Both the position numbers and the translations under genes were made by a program. From Candidatus Omnitrophota bacterium (GTDB lineage: Bacteria > Omnitrophota > Omnitrophia > Omnitrophales > Aquincolibacteriaceae), in contig JAMWDC010000146.1 in the NCBI GenBank assembly GCA_023819025.1, positions 1 to 5,923 of the forward strand: a stretch of 5,923 nt of DNA. Reading direction: 5' to 3'. The notes below the pieces were generated by a model. The model saw only the letters and a program-made list of their open reading frames with translations, ran no database searches and had not been told where the DNA came from. Positions 1 to 4,677 of the stretch are shown in pieces; the first letter of the stretch is position 1, and every line of letters starts with the position of its first letter.

Positions 1-1100
1 GCAAATTGTTGATCCGAGGTTCCCGTATAGATCACAATTTTACGCAAAGGTTTACGGCTGAACTTTTCGAAGGTTCTCAGGCCGTTGAAGTCGTGATGAG
101 AAACTTGCTTGCCCCATTTACATTCCAAGCCGATCACGGACGAGGGCGTTTCCAAAACCCAATCAACCTCGATACCGGTATCCGTCCTGAAAGAGCTGAT
201 ATGCCATTCTTTCTGGTAGGCATGAATAAAGGCGATGATTTGGAGAAGGATCCATTGCTCGAAGAGACGACCCTTTTCAATCGAACTAAGCGGGCTTTTG
301 TGAATCCCAAGAAGAGCGTTGCGTACACCAAGGTCAAAGAAAACAAACCGTTCTCTTTGGCTGACACGCCTTTTTGAGACCGTGGTCCGCCAAGGCGGGA
401 TTCGGAAGACGATCAACGTATCTTCAAGCAGGGAATAAAACCGGCGGAGCGTTTCTTTGGGGATTTCGCTGTCGCTCGACATTTTTGAGTAATTAATCCA
501 TTGTCCGCTTGCTTCCGCAGCGGCATCAAGAAAACGCGCATAAGGTCCCAGATTTCGGATGAGCGCTTCGGCCTGGATTTCTTCCCGCAGATAGGTTTGC
601 CCGTAACTGGAAAGCAGGGCAGCCCCGGTTTCAGCATCTTCCAGATAAATGCCCGGAAGGCTGCCTATTTGAAGCACTTTCTCAAGGTTCAATTTTCCTT
701 CCAGTTCCCAGTAGGATAAAGGGTCGAGATGCTCGACAAGGATACGACCGGGGAGAAGATTCGCTTGGCCGCGTTTGAGCTTTCGGGCGCTTGACCCTGT
801 TAGAAAAAAACGCAGTTTTAATTCCTCGTCCAGGAGCAGTTGCACGATATTTAAAAGCGCCGGTACTCGCTGAATTTCATCAATGGCAATGACGGCAGAT
901 CCATGAATCGTTGAAAGCTCCCGTTTCAGGCGGGCTGGGTCCTTGGCGTAGCCCAAATAAAGCGATTCATCCATCAGGTTGATCAATCGGTCAGGTTTAA
1001 GAGAACGGATCAGCGTGGATTTTCCTACCTGTCTCGGGCCAAGGAGAAGAATGCTTTTCTTCGTTTTGACGAAACGCGCAGTTATGGATCTAGCTAACAT
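1..1100 (-). CDS. AAA+ ATPase with DUF4143-type C-terminal domain (ATPase 1), 3' end cut by window edge
   Basis: Reading the minus strand from the ATG at 1100 gives 366 codons without a stop, running off the left edge. Visible motifs: Walker A GPRQVGKST (residues 21-29), Walker B AVIAIDEIQ (69-77; D74, E75), sensor-1-like FFLTGSSARKLKRG (98-111), and a C-terminal PD-(D/E)XK-like signature, GIEVDW (E311, D313) followed by LECKWG (E326, K328). This order is the AAA_14 plus DUF4143 architecture; full-length members are about 370-400 aa, so perhaps 10-20 residues are missing. The family is a cytoplasmic ATPase with a restriction-endonuclease-like C-terminal fold; its physiological role is not established. 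An in-frame ATG at 1109 is possible, but it lies inside the inferred -10 region. No Shine-Dalgarno is visible. It is divergent from ATPase 2. The GSSARKLKRG block resembles ATPase 2 more than ATPase 3. Confidence 0.93.
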   Translation of the reverse strand, partial: MLARSITARFVKTKKSILLLGPRQVGKSTLIRSLKPDRLINLMDESLYLGYAKDPARLKRELSTIHGSAVIAIDEIQRVPALLNIVQLLLDEELKLRFFLTGSSARKLKRGQANLLPGRILVEHLDPLSYWELEGKLNLEKVLQIGSLPGIYLEDAETGAALLSSYGQTYLREEIQAEALIRNLGPYARFLDAAAEASGQWINYSKMSSDSEIPKETLRRFYSLLEDTLIVFRIPPWRTTVSKRRVSQRERFVFFDLGVRNALLGIHKSPLSSIEKGRLFEQWILLQIIAFIHAYQKEWHISSFRTDTGIEVDWVLETPSSVIGLECKWGKQVSHHDFNGLRTFEKFSRKPLRKIVIYTGTSDQQF

Positions 1101-1106
1101 GTAGGC

Positions 1107-1135
1107 CATTTTCCATGAATTTGACCTGCTGTCAA
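1107..1135 (-). promoter_or_regulatory. Promoter/operator of ATPase 1 with TTGAC-N5-GTCAA dyad
   Basis: On the minus strand a perfect TTGACA (1130-1135) is followed after 17 bp by AAAATG (1107-1112), a poor -10. TTGAC and GTCAA form an inverted repeat with a 5-bp spacer over the -35 region, followed by AAATTCATGG. From TTGACA to the ATG at 1100 there are exactly 35 nt, the same arrangement as in front of ATPase 3. The predicted transcript start falls at or next to the start codon, which suggests a leaderless mRNA. The -35 and dyad are seen directly; promoter activity is inferred and the weak -10 lowers confidence. Confidence 0.5.
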
Positions 1136-1225
1136 GGCAAAAATGGGCGGGAGACAAAGGAAAGAGGGGAGAGGAAAAGAAGAAGAAAACCAAACCGATC
1201 GGTATGAATTCTATTCTATGAATTT

Positions 1226-1297
1226 AACCCCGCACTTTTGCCTGACTGCCAAGATGAAGACGGACAAGCCCGTCAATCTTAGCGATGGGGAAGGGGT
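1226..1297. repeat. Dispersed 3'-flank repeat, copy A (left part only)
   Basis: It starts with AACCCCGCACTTTTGCCTG (1226-1244), which matches copy B at 2647-2665 with one difference. It ends with a 33-bp block (1265-1297, beginning CAAGCCCGTC and ending GAAGGGGT) identical to 4144-4176 of copy C. Homology stops at 1297, whereas copies B and C continue through GTGTGAACTGAAG into the tail of a cysteine-rich reading frame. Copy A therefore looks like an orphan 3' flank whose coding part has been lost. Confidence 0.8.
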
Positions 1298-1374
1298 GCC
1301 TCAGTATTTCACCCGCGATTACCTCACTTGAAAATTTGGGTCAGCACAGAGTTCCGGGATGGGGCAGACATAAT

Positions 1375-1403
1375 TTGACGTTTTTTCTTTTATGGAGTAT
1401 ATT
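1375..1403 (+). promoter_or_regulatory. Sigma-70-type promoter of ATPase 2
   Basis: TTGACG (1375-1380), a 17-bp spacer and TATATT (1398-1403) give a good -35/-10 pair on the plus strand. A transcript start would be expected near 1410, inside the palindrome at 1404-1426 and about 30 nt before the start codon. Confidence 0.6.
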
Positions 1404-1426
1404 CCTGATTAGTTAAACTAGTCAGG
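1404..1426. promoter_or_regulatory. 23-bp near-perfect palindrome, candidate operator of ATPase 2
   Basis: CCTGATTAGTT (1404-1414), one central A, then AACTAGTCAGG (1416-1426): 11-bp arms with a single mismatch. It starts directly after the -10 box and its right end overlaps the Shine-Dalgarno AGGAG (1424-1428). Because the expected transcript start lies inside it, it is more likely a protein-binding site that blocks initiation than an RNA hairpin. The binding protein is unknown; autoregulation or a local regulator are both possible. Confidence 0.5.
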
Positions 1427-1439
1427 AGTTAATTCTCGA

Positions 1440-2597
1440 ATGGAACTTATTACTCGTACCTTAAAAATTGATCTTCCAGCTCGCCAATCGGCTTTTTTGT
1501 GGGGTCCCCGTAAAACGGGGAAAACCACACTTCTTAAACAAACCTTTCCCGAGGCATTGACATTTGACCTTTTAAATACTGACCTATGCTTTACACTTAT
1601 AAAAAGTCCGTGGCTTTTGCGCGAACAGTTGCTTGCCTCGCCGCCGGCTCTGCTCAAACAGCCGGTTATTATTGATGAAATTCAAAAAGTTCCGGCGCTT
1701 CTTGATGAAGTTCATAAGATGATCGAGGAGCAAGGACTTCGCTTTATCCTTTGCGGGTCGAGCACACGCAAGCTCAAACGTGGTTGCGGAAATTTATTAG
1801 GCGGCCGCGCGTGGCGTTTTGAGCTTTTCCCCTTGACATCCCAGGAGGTGGGGAAAATTAATCTTCTAAAAATATGCAACAACGGTCTCGTCCCGGCCCA
1901 TTACCTTCAAGAGGATGCCGCCCGTTCCCTTACGGCTTATGTTCGGGATTATCTCAAAGAGGAAGTTTTTAATGAAGGTCTAACTCGTAATATCCCTGCT
2001 TTCTCCAGGTTCTTTGATGCGATGGCCTATTCGCAGGGTGAACTCCTCAACTATGCAAATATCGCCCGAGATTGCGGCGTGGATGCAAAGACCGTCCGCG
2101 AGTACTATCAGATTCTCGTAGATACTCTCGTGGGGCAGTTTGTCGAGCCCTTTAAGAAACGGCAGGACCGGGGCGTGATCCTGCGCGCCCCTAAATTTTA
2201 TCTTTTCGATGTCGGGGTTGCGGGGGCGATTGCGGGTCGCAGAGTCCTTGAAGAACGCGGAGAGGCTTTTGGCAAGGCGCTTGAACATTTCATCCTGATG
2301 GAAATAACGGCTTACCGCGCGTATTGTGAAAAAAATTTTACCATCAACTTTTGGCGGACCAAGACAGGACTTGAAGTCGATTTTGTTCTTGGGGCTGGCG
2401 CGGTCGCCGTTGAAGTCAAAGGGACTTCGCGGATCGATAGAAGAGATCTCCGGCCGATCCAATCTTTTATCGAGGCCTATCGGCCCCAAAGGGCTTTTGT
2501 GATTTCTAACGAGAAAGCTTCACGTTCCGTAGATGGGGTTCTGATTCAGCCTTGGCGGGAATTTCTCAAACATTTATGGCAGGGCGAGGTCATCTAA
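1440..2597 (+). CDS. AAA+ ATPase with DUF4143-type C-terminal domain (ATPase 2)
   Basis: This is a complete 385-aa protein, typical length for the family. Walker A is GPRKTGKTT (22-30), Walker B VIIDEIQK (76-83; D79, E80), and a sensor-1-like segment FILCGSSTRKLKRG lies at 102-115. A wing-like segment spans about 195-250. The C-terminal nuclease-like signature is GLEVDF (E312, D314) with VAVEVKG (E325, K327). The ATG is supported by AGGAG 11 nt upstream, slightly long spacing, and by a promoter and palindrome just before it. It is intact, so ATP binding and hydrolysis are expected; the role of the family is unknown. It is closer to ATPase 1 (shared GSS-RKLKRG block) than to ATPase 3 but clearly not a recent duplicate. 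A weak terminator overlaps its stop codon. Confidence 0.95.
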   Translation: MELITRTLKIDLPARQSAFLWGPRKTGKTTLLKQTFPEALTFDLLNTDLCFTLIKSPWLLREQLLASPPALLKQPVIIDEIQKVPALLDEVHKMIEEQGLRFILCGSSTRKLKRGCGNLLGGRAWRFELFPLTSQEVGKINLLKICNNGLVPAHYLQEDAARSLTAYVRDYLKEEVFNEGLTRNIPAFSRFFDAMAYSQGELLNYANIARDCGVDAKTVREYYQILVDTLVGQFVEPFKKRQDRGVILRAPKFYLFDVGVAGAIAGRRVLEERGEAFGKALEHFILMEITAYRAYCEKNFTINFWRTKTGLEVDFVLGAGAVAVEVKGTSRIDRRDLRPIQSFIEAYRPQRAFVISNEKASRSVDGVLIQPWREFLKHLWQGEVI

Positions 2598-2630
2598 AGC
2601 GAAGGATCGCCCAACTCGCTTTTGATTTAT
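2596..2630 (+). terminator. Possible intrinsic terminator of ATPase 2
   Basis: AAAGCGA (2596-2602) pairs perfectly with TCGCTTT (2616-2622) across a 13-nt loop, and the right arm runs into TTTTGATTTAT. The left arm includes the last two bases of the stop codon. The long loop and broken T-tract make it a modest candidate. Confidence 0.4.
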
Positions 2631-2646
2631 TCAATATTTTATTTCA

Positions 2647-2744
2647 AACCCCGTACTTTTGCCTGCCAATCTTGGTGGCGGGGAAGGGGTATTGTGTGAA
2701 CTGAAGGTGTCCCGCTCAGAACCGTTCCAGATTTGCGCATTTGC
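2647..2744. repeat. Dispersed 3'-flank repeat, copy B (fullest copy)
   Basis: The 78 bp at 2667-2744 align without gaps to 4153-4230 with 8 mismatches, and the last 34 bp (2711-2744) are identical to 4197-4230. The left end (2647-2665) matches copy A. On the minus strand the right end encodes the same tail as the intact peptide gene, CANLERF followed by TGA (2716-2718). Here that tail is cut off from the upstream cysteine-rich frame by a TGA and about 80 bp of unrelated sequence. Confidence 0.85.
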
Positions 2745-2823
2745 GTCATGACCTTTCGGTCATCAGTTTATTTCTCCAACTCTTGACCAATTTTTGTTTG
2801 CGCCCTCACGTGCTTCAGTGAAG

Positions 2824-3093
2824 CTATACGCCAGATCCGCCATCACAAACATCTAGTGCAGCACTGCCGTATTCGCAGCTTTGCAAAGCACTCGTTCCAT
2901 TCAGACACATGGTCGCGGCACCGATACCTGTTGTATCGCAGCCACTTCCGGCATTGTCTCCCGTGCTGCAAGACCCCGCATCACCAGAACCCCTCAAACA
3001 ATTGGCCCCCGTACTTTAATCCCCCCCGGACATTGTAATCGCCCGGAGGATCGGCGGGGTGTGCTTTATCTTTGGTGTGTTGTCTTTTGGCAT
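2824..3093 (-). pseudogene. Cysteine-periodic small protein, interrupted by one in-frame TAA
   Basis: From ATG 3093 the minus strand encodes MPKDNTPKIKHTPPILRAIT and then MSGGD before TAA at 3016-3018. The same frame continues openly to TAG at 2824-2826 and keeps a striking pattern: six Cys at codons 32, 42, 52, 63, 73 and 83. The repeats read CLRGSGDAGS, CSTGDNAGSG, CDTTGIGAATM, CLNGTSALQS, CEYGSAALDV, CDGGSGV. The N-terminus (PKDNT-K-K) parallels the intact paralogue's PKDDT-K-K. The break lies between a 7-G run and a 5-G run, so compensating indels, a nonsense mutation or a sequencing error are all possible; recoding is less likely. I do not recognise the family. The Gly/Ser/Cys-rich body behind a charged leader resembles some ribosomally made, modified peptide precursors, but no maturase gene is visible. 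Confidence 0.6.
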
Positions 3094-3122
3094 GGGCAAT
3101 TCCCCATTTATCGACTATGCGG

Positions 3123-3128
3123 ATTCTA
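3123..3128 (-). promoter_or_regulatory. TAGAAT, possible -10 box of the interrupted peptide gene
   Basis: On the minus strand TAGAAT sits 29 nt before the ATG at 3093. The AGAAGCA array lies directly upstream, and a TTGCTT from the array sits 18 bp upstream of the box. The same box and flank precede the paralogue at 4529-4534. The conservation is seen; promoter function is inferred. Confidence 0.35.
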
Positions 3129-3130
3129 TC

Positions 3131-3163
3131 AGAAGCAAGAAGCAAGAAGCAAGAAGCAAGAAG
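3131..3163. repeat. AGAAGCA microsatellite, about 4.7 units
   Basis: Four perfect 7-bp units (3131-3158) plus AGAAG. It lies immediately upstream (minus strand) of the TAGAAT box of the interrupted peptide gene. The same unit occurs in about 2.7 copies at 4537-4555 in the same place relative to the intact peptide gene. Confidence 0.9.
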
Positions 3164-3211
3164 AGATTCTTTAAACCCTAGAGTTTGAACTGACGCTTAT
3201 CTTACAGATCT

Positions 3212-3231
3212 GTCCCCACTGGGACTGTCCC
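3212..3231. repeat. Nested GTCCC/GGGAC palindromes, REP-like
   Basis: GTCCC (3212-3216), a 4-nt spacer, GGGAC (3221-3225), one T, and GTCCC (3227-3231). The middle arm can pair with either neighbour, giving two alternative hairpins. It lies just downstream of the HEPN stop codon and lacks a T-tract. The TGTCCCC core recurs at 4081-4087 and within 4053-4059, suggesting a small palindromic repeat family. Confidence 0.45.
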
Positions 3232-3240
3232 TGATTTCCT

Positions 3241-3642
3241 TCAAGAATTTGCAGCAGATCCATGTTTTAAAAGATGGGCGGTTGCTGTTTCCAGAAACTC
3301 GCGCGCTTGACCGATAGCCTCTTTCACATCCTCGGAAGAAAAGTTGGCATCAACGTCATAGTCTCCCAGAAGCCTTCTGTTGAAGGCATCAATCAGCCAG
3401 CGATGGAATTTTGTATCAAGCTCAGCGGTTTTTGCAAAGTATTCACCATAGGCCCGATGGATTGCCGTATGTTTCGTGTAAACGCGCAATCCTTTTCCAC
3501 AAAGGAGCGCTTTAGCGACATAAAACATTGCGTAGTAAGCCCGTCCTGCGGCAAATTCCTTTTCTCCATCTTTGAGGAGAACTTCCGCCGCATGAATGGC
3601 ATGTCTGGCCTTATCCAGTAGTTTGGTTGTTTCTTTATTCAT
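3241..3642 (-). CDS. HEPN-domain protein (UPF0332-like), likely toxin of an MNT/HEPN pair
   Basis: A 133-aa helical protein with the HEPN layout: an AGRAYYAMFYVAKALL helix (32-47), the KHTAIHRAYG region (57-66), and AFNRRLLGDYDV (86-97). The last block holds an R-x(4-5)-Y arrangement (R89/R90, Y95) where many HEPN RNases carry R-x4-H-x-Y; here the His position is Asp. An R-x4-H also occurs at R53-H58, earlier than usual. In characterised pairs the HEPN partner is an RNA-cutting toxin that the nucleotidyltransferase silences by adding AMP to the motif Tyr; Tyr95 would be the candidate. Its ATG overlaps the nucleotidyltransferase stop (ATGA, 3639-3642) and has no clear Shine-Dalgarno, so translational coupling is likely. 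Degeneration to a non-catalytic HEPN cannot be excluded. Confidence 0.9.
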   Translation of the reverse strand: MNKETTKLLDKARHAIHAAEVLLKDGEKEFAAGRAYYAMFYVAKALLCGKGLRVYTKHTAIHRAYGEYFAKTAELDTKFHRWLIDAFNRRLLGDYDVDANFSSEDVKEAIGQAREFLETATAHLLKHGSAANS

Positions 3643-3962
3643 GCGGCAATCGCGTCTTCACGCACGTTGGCTAAAAAGGAAGTATCGCTCTTTTTCCAAT
3701 CATCTTCCGTCACAAAGAAACGGGTGATCGTGACGGCATAATCCAGTGAAAGGCGCGAAACAAGCAGGCTGGTGCGGTTTATTTCAAGGTTAGCACGTTC
3801 AAAATCATTGAGAATCACAAGGATATCAAGGTCAGAATCCTTCTGCTGTTCTCCCCGGGCATAAGAGCCAAAGAGATAGAAGCCCTTTAAACGGCCTCCG
3901 TAAATAACCTCCAATCCCTTCCTAAGCTCCGCAAGCAGCTGTTTTAATTCCTTCTGGTCCAT
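3639..3962 (-). CDS. Minimal nucleotidyltransferase (MNT), likely antitoxin of the HEPN partner
   Basis: A 107-aa protein from ATG 3962; an in-frame ATG at 3968 would add Met-Ser. The polymerase-beta-type signature is complete: LFGSYARG followed by SDLDILV, that is G-S-x10-D-x-D (D44 and D46 counting from 3962). A third acidic position may be D74 in SLDYAVTI. The start at 3962 is favoured by GGAG (3970-3973) with 7-nt spacing; the 3968 start would instead overlap the stop of an upstream mini-ORF. Known MNT antitoxins neutralise HEPN toxins by transferring AMP to them, and the intact catalytic residues fit that. It is first in the operon, before the HEPN gene with a 4-nt overlap, the usual order for many such pairs. 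Confidence 0.92.
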   Translation of the reverse strand: MDQKELKQLLAELRKGLEVIYGGRLKGFYLFGSYARGEQQKDSDLDILVILNDFERANLEINRTSLLVSRLSLDYAVTITRFFVTEDDWKKSDTSFLANVREDAIAA

Positions 3963-3964
3963 AC

Positions 3965-4003
3965 TCATTCTCCATGTTTTCTACCAGCAATTTTCGGCGT
4001 CAT
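3965..4003 (-). CDS. Possible 12-codon leader ORF ahead of the MNT gene
   Basis: The minus strand has an excellent Shine-Dalgarno, AAGGAGG (4014-4020), 10 nt before ATG 4003. It opens the frame MTPKIAGRKHGE and stops at TGA 3965-3967. That stop overlaps the alternative MNT start at 3968 as ATGA. The strong ribosome site has no other use in sight, so a translated leader or coupling peptide is plausible. TATAAC at 4046-4051 could be the operon's -10, although no good -35 is seen. The peptide may be incidental, with the site belonging to an ancestral start. Confidence 0.35.
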   Translation of the reverse strand: MTPKIAGRKHGE

Positions 4004-4070
4004 GATATTTTATCCTCCTTTGCACCGGTCCGCCATCTGAAAATTGTTATAGATGTCCCCGCCTTAATAG

Positions 4071-4134
4071 AATGGTACCGTGTCCCCAAAGGGGCGCTTA
4101 AATCAACATGTCTCCCTGCGTACCCGGTACCATT
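4071..4134. repeat. 64-bp element with 9-bp inverted ends, REP/MITE-like
   Basis: AATGGTACC (4071-4079) and GGTACCATT (4126-4134) are perfect inverted repeats around 46 bp. The interior holds CCCCAAAGGGG (4084-4094), and a GTACC-C-GGTAC hyphenated palindrome at 4120-4130 overlaps the right arm. No flanking target duplication is visible. Three GGTACC sites in about 110 bp make chance alone less attractive. Confidence 0.4.
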
Positions 4135-4143
4135 TGTCAATGT

Positions 4144-4230
4144 CAAGCCCGTCAATCTTAGCGATGGGGAAGGGGTACCGTGTGAACTGAAGATGACCCG
4201 CTCAGAACCGTTCCAGATTTGCGCATTTGC
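4144..4230. repeat. Dispersed 3'-flank repeat, copy C (right part, coding tail included)
   Basis: It carries the 33-bp block identical to copy A (4144-4176) and the 78-bp segment shared with copy B at about 90% identity (4153-4230). Read on the minus strand, its first bases encode the last residues of the intact cysteine-rich protein, and the rest is its 3' untranslated flank. CCCGTC and GATGGG (4148-4153, 4163-4168) could form a weak 6-bp stem with one G-U pair. Confidence 0.85.
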
Positions 4231-4510
4231 AATTATAGACACCATCCCCACCCAGATAGGTGCTCGCCGCTGGCACATCGACCGATGTACCTTCATCACC
4301 TGCGCTGGAACCATTCGCCCCGCACATACCAGTTGCGCTACTGCTAATTGGCCCACACGCGCCGGCTGTAAACCCAATGTTGCATTGGCTGTCACCAGAT
4401 CCCAACGTACATGCGCCAAGCACTCGGTTAAGCGGCATTGAAATCAACCGCAGCTCGGGCAACGTGTATTTGACTTTTTGTGTGTCGTCCTTCGGTATAG
4501 GTGTTTCCAA
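4202..4510 (-). CDS. Cysteine-periodic Gly/Ser-rich small protein of unknown function (intact)
   Basis: A 102-aa frame. The only available initiator before an in-frame TAG is TTG at 4510, 18 nt after a TAGAAT box; no strong Shine-Dalgarno is seen. A charged N-terminal part (PKDDTQKVKY, residues 6-15, then TLPELRLISM) leads into a Cys/Gly/Ser-rich body with Cys at 34, 43, 52, 63, 94 and 96. The first repeats read CTLGSGDSQ, CNIGFTAGA, CGPISSSATGM. No transmembrane segment or signal peptide is evident. It is paralogous to the broken gene at 2824-3093 and to the edge fragment at 5824-5922. The family is not recognised. The leader plus Cys-repeat layout is compatible with a modified-peptide precursor or a metal-binding protein, but neither is shown. 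It is transcribed divergently from ATPase 3. Confidence 0.7.
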   Translation of the reverse strand: METPIPKDDTQKVKYTLPELRLISMPLNRVLGACTLGSGDSQCNIGFTAGACGPISSSATGMCGANGSSAGDEGTSVDVPAASTYLGGDGVYNCKCANLERF

Positions 4511-4528
4511 ATTTGATGAACGATGTGA

Positions 4529-4534
4529 ATTCTA
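4529..4534 (-). promoter_or_regulatory. TAGAAT, possible -10 box of the intact peptide gene
   Basis: TAGAAT on the minus strand, 18 nt before the TTG start, in the same position after the AGAAGCA array as in the paralogue. With fewer array units, the hexamer 18 bp upstream is TCTCTT rather than TTGCTT. Confidence 0.35.
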
Positions 4535-4536
4535 CC

Positions 4537-4555
4537 AGAAGCAAGAAGCAAGAAG
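4537..4555. repeat. AGAAGCA microsatellite, about 2.7 units
   Basis: Two perfect 7-bp units (4537-4550) plus AGAAG. It occupies the same position upstream of a peptide gene as the longer array at 3131-3163, so the copy number differs between otherwise similar flanks. Confidence 0.88.
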
Positions 4556-4622
4556 AGAAGTACAGCAAAAGGAGTTCCTTATTCTTCGTAAAAGACGACG
4601 GCTGGTATTTTAACCTACTGGA

Positions 4623-4644
4623 AAATTTACACGCGGGTAAATTT
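4623..4644. promoter_or_regulatory. Perfect 8-bp inverted repeat upstream of the ATPase 3 promoter
   Basis: AAATTTAC (4623-4630), spacer ACGCGG, GTAAATTT (4637-4644). Its right arm overlaps the first bases of the -35 dyad, giving two abutting dyads. It is a candidate second operator site; no counterpart is seen before ATPase 1. Confidence 0.4.
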
Positions 4645-4671
4645 GACATTTGTCAAAATTCATTGTATCAT
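4642..4671 (+). promoter_or_regulatory. Promoter/operator of ATPase 3 with TTTGACA-TT-TGTCAAA dyad
   Basis: TTGACA (4643-4648), a 17-bp spacer and TATCAT (4666-4671) form a strong sigma-70-type promoter. A perfect 7-bp-arm inverted repeat (4642-4648, 4651-4657) overlaps the -35. Only six bases separate the -10 from the ATG at 4678, so transcription should start at about the start codon, giving a leaderless mRNA; no Shine-Dalgarno is present. The dyad, the following ATTCAT and the 35-nt distance to the ATG are shared with ATPase 1. Confidence 0.7.
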
Positions 4672-4677
4672 CCCAGC

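Larger units (their letters stand above)
1101..1439. other. Divergent intergenic region between ATPases 1 and 2
   Basis: No convincing gene lies in this 339-bp stretch. From left to right it contains the ATPase 1 promoter, a pure purine run on the plus strand at 1156-1189 (34 nt), a perfect 10-bp palindrome ACCGATCGGT at 1194-1203, the truncated dispersed repeat at 1226-1297, and the ATPase 2 promoter with its palindrome at 1375-1426. A 62-codon open frame at 1143-1331 on the plus strand has no family resemblance and is explained by the repeat it covers. Confidence 0.7.
2598..3240. other. Long intergenic region holding the damaged cysteine-periodic gene and repeats
   Basis: No intact gene lies between ATPase 2 and the HEPN gene. 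The region holds the ATPase 2 terminator, repeat copy B (2647-2744), a hairpin ATGACC-TTTC-GGTCAT (2748-2763; GAAA tetraloop when read on the minus strand), a 13-bp palindrome GCTTCAGTGAAGC (2812-2824) touching the stop of the broken peptide gene, that gene itself (2824-3093), its TAGAAT box and microsatellite (3123-3163), and nested palindromes at 3212-3231. Plus-strand open frames here (2856-3038, 2881-3174) are opposite-strand shadows. Confidence 0.7.

Noticed and set aside
6..719. Open frames on both strands within 6-719 that suggest several small genes or a broken ATPase
   Set aside because: The minus-strand frame from 1100 reads through to the edge without a stop or shift, and all family motifs are in that one frame; the other frames are shadows.
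1143..1331. A 62-codon plus-strand gene, sharing KPVNLSDGEGVP with a plus-strand frame at 3974-4441
   Set aside because: The shared peptide is just the translation of the 33-bp DNA repeat. The rest is unrelated, and in copy C the opposite strand carries the convincing gene.
1980..2489. A 169-codon minus-strand frame inside ATPase 2
   Set aside because: It is entirely antisense to conserved ATPase coding sequence and resembles no family known to me.
2748..2763. ATGACC/GGTCAT hairpin as a terminator for ATPase 2
   Set aside because: It is 150 bp past the stop, follows the repeat, and has only a broken T-tract; the 2596-2630 hairpin fits better.
1265..4176. 33-bp identical blocks at 1265-1297 and 4144-4176 as CRISPR repeats
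   Set aside because: Only two copies almost 3 kb apart, with no regular spacers and no cas genes.
4000..4419. A 139-codon minus-strand frame overlapping the intact peptide gene
   Set aside because: It lacks a ribosome site and recognisable composition. The overlapping frame at 4202-4510 has the periodic cysteines shared with two other loci.
4501..4677. A 59-codon N-terminal extension of ATPase 3
   Set aside because: It spans the microsatellite, two dyads and a clear promoter, has no domain similarity, and the Met at 4678 gives the typical family start.
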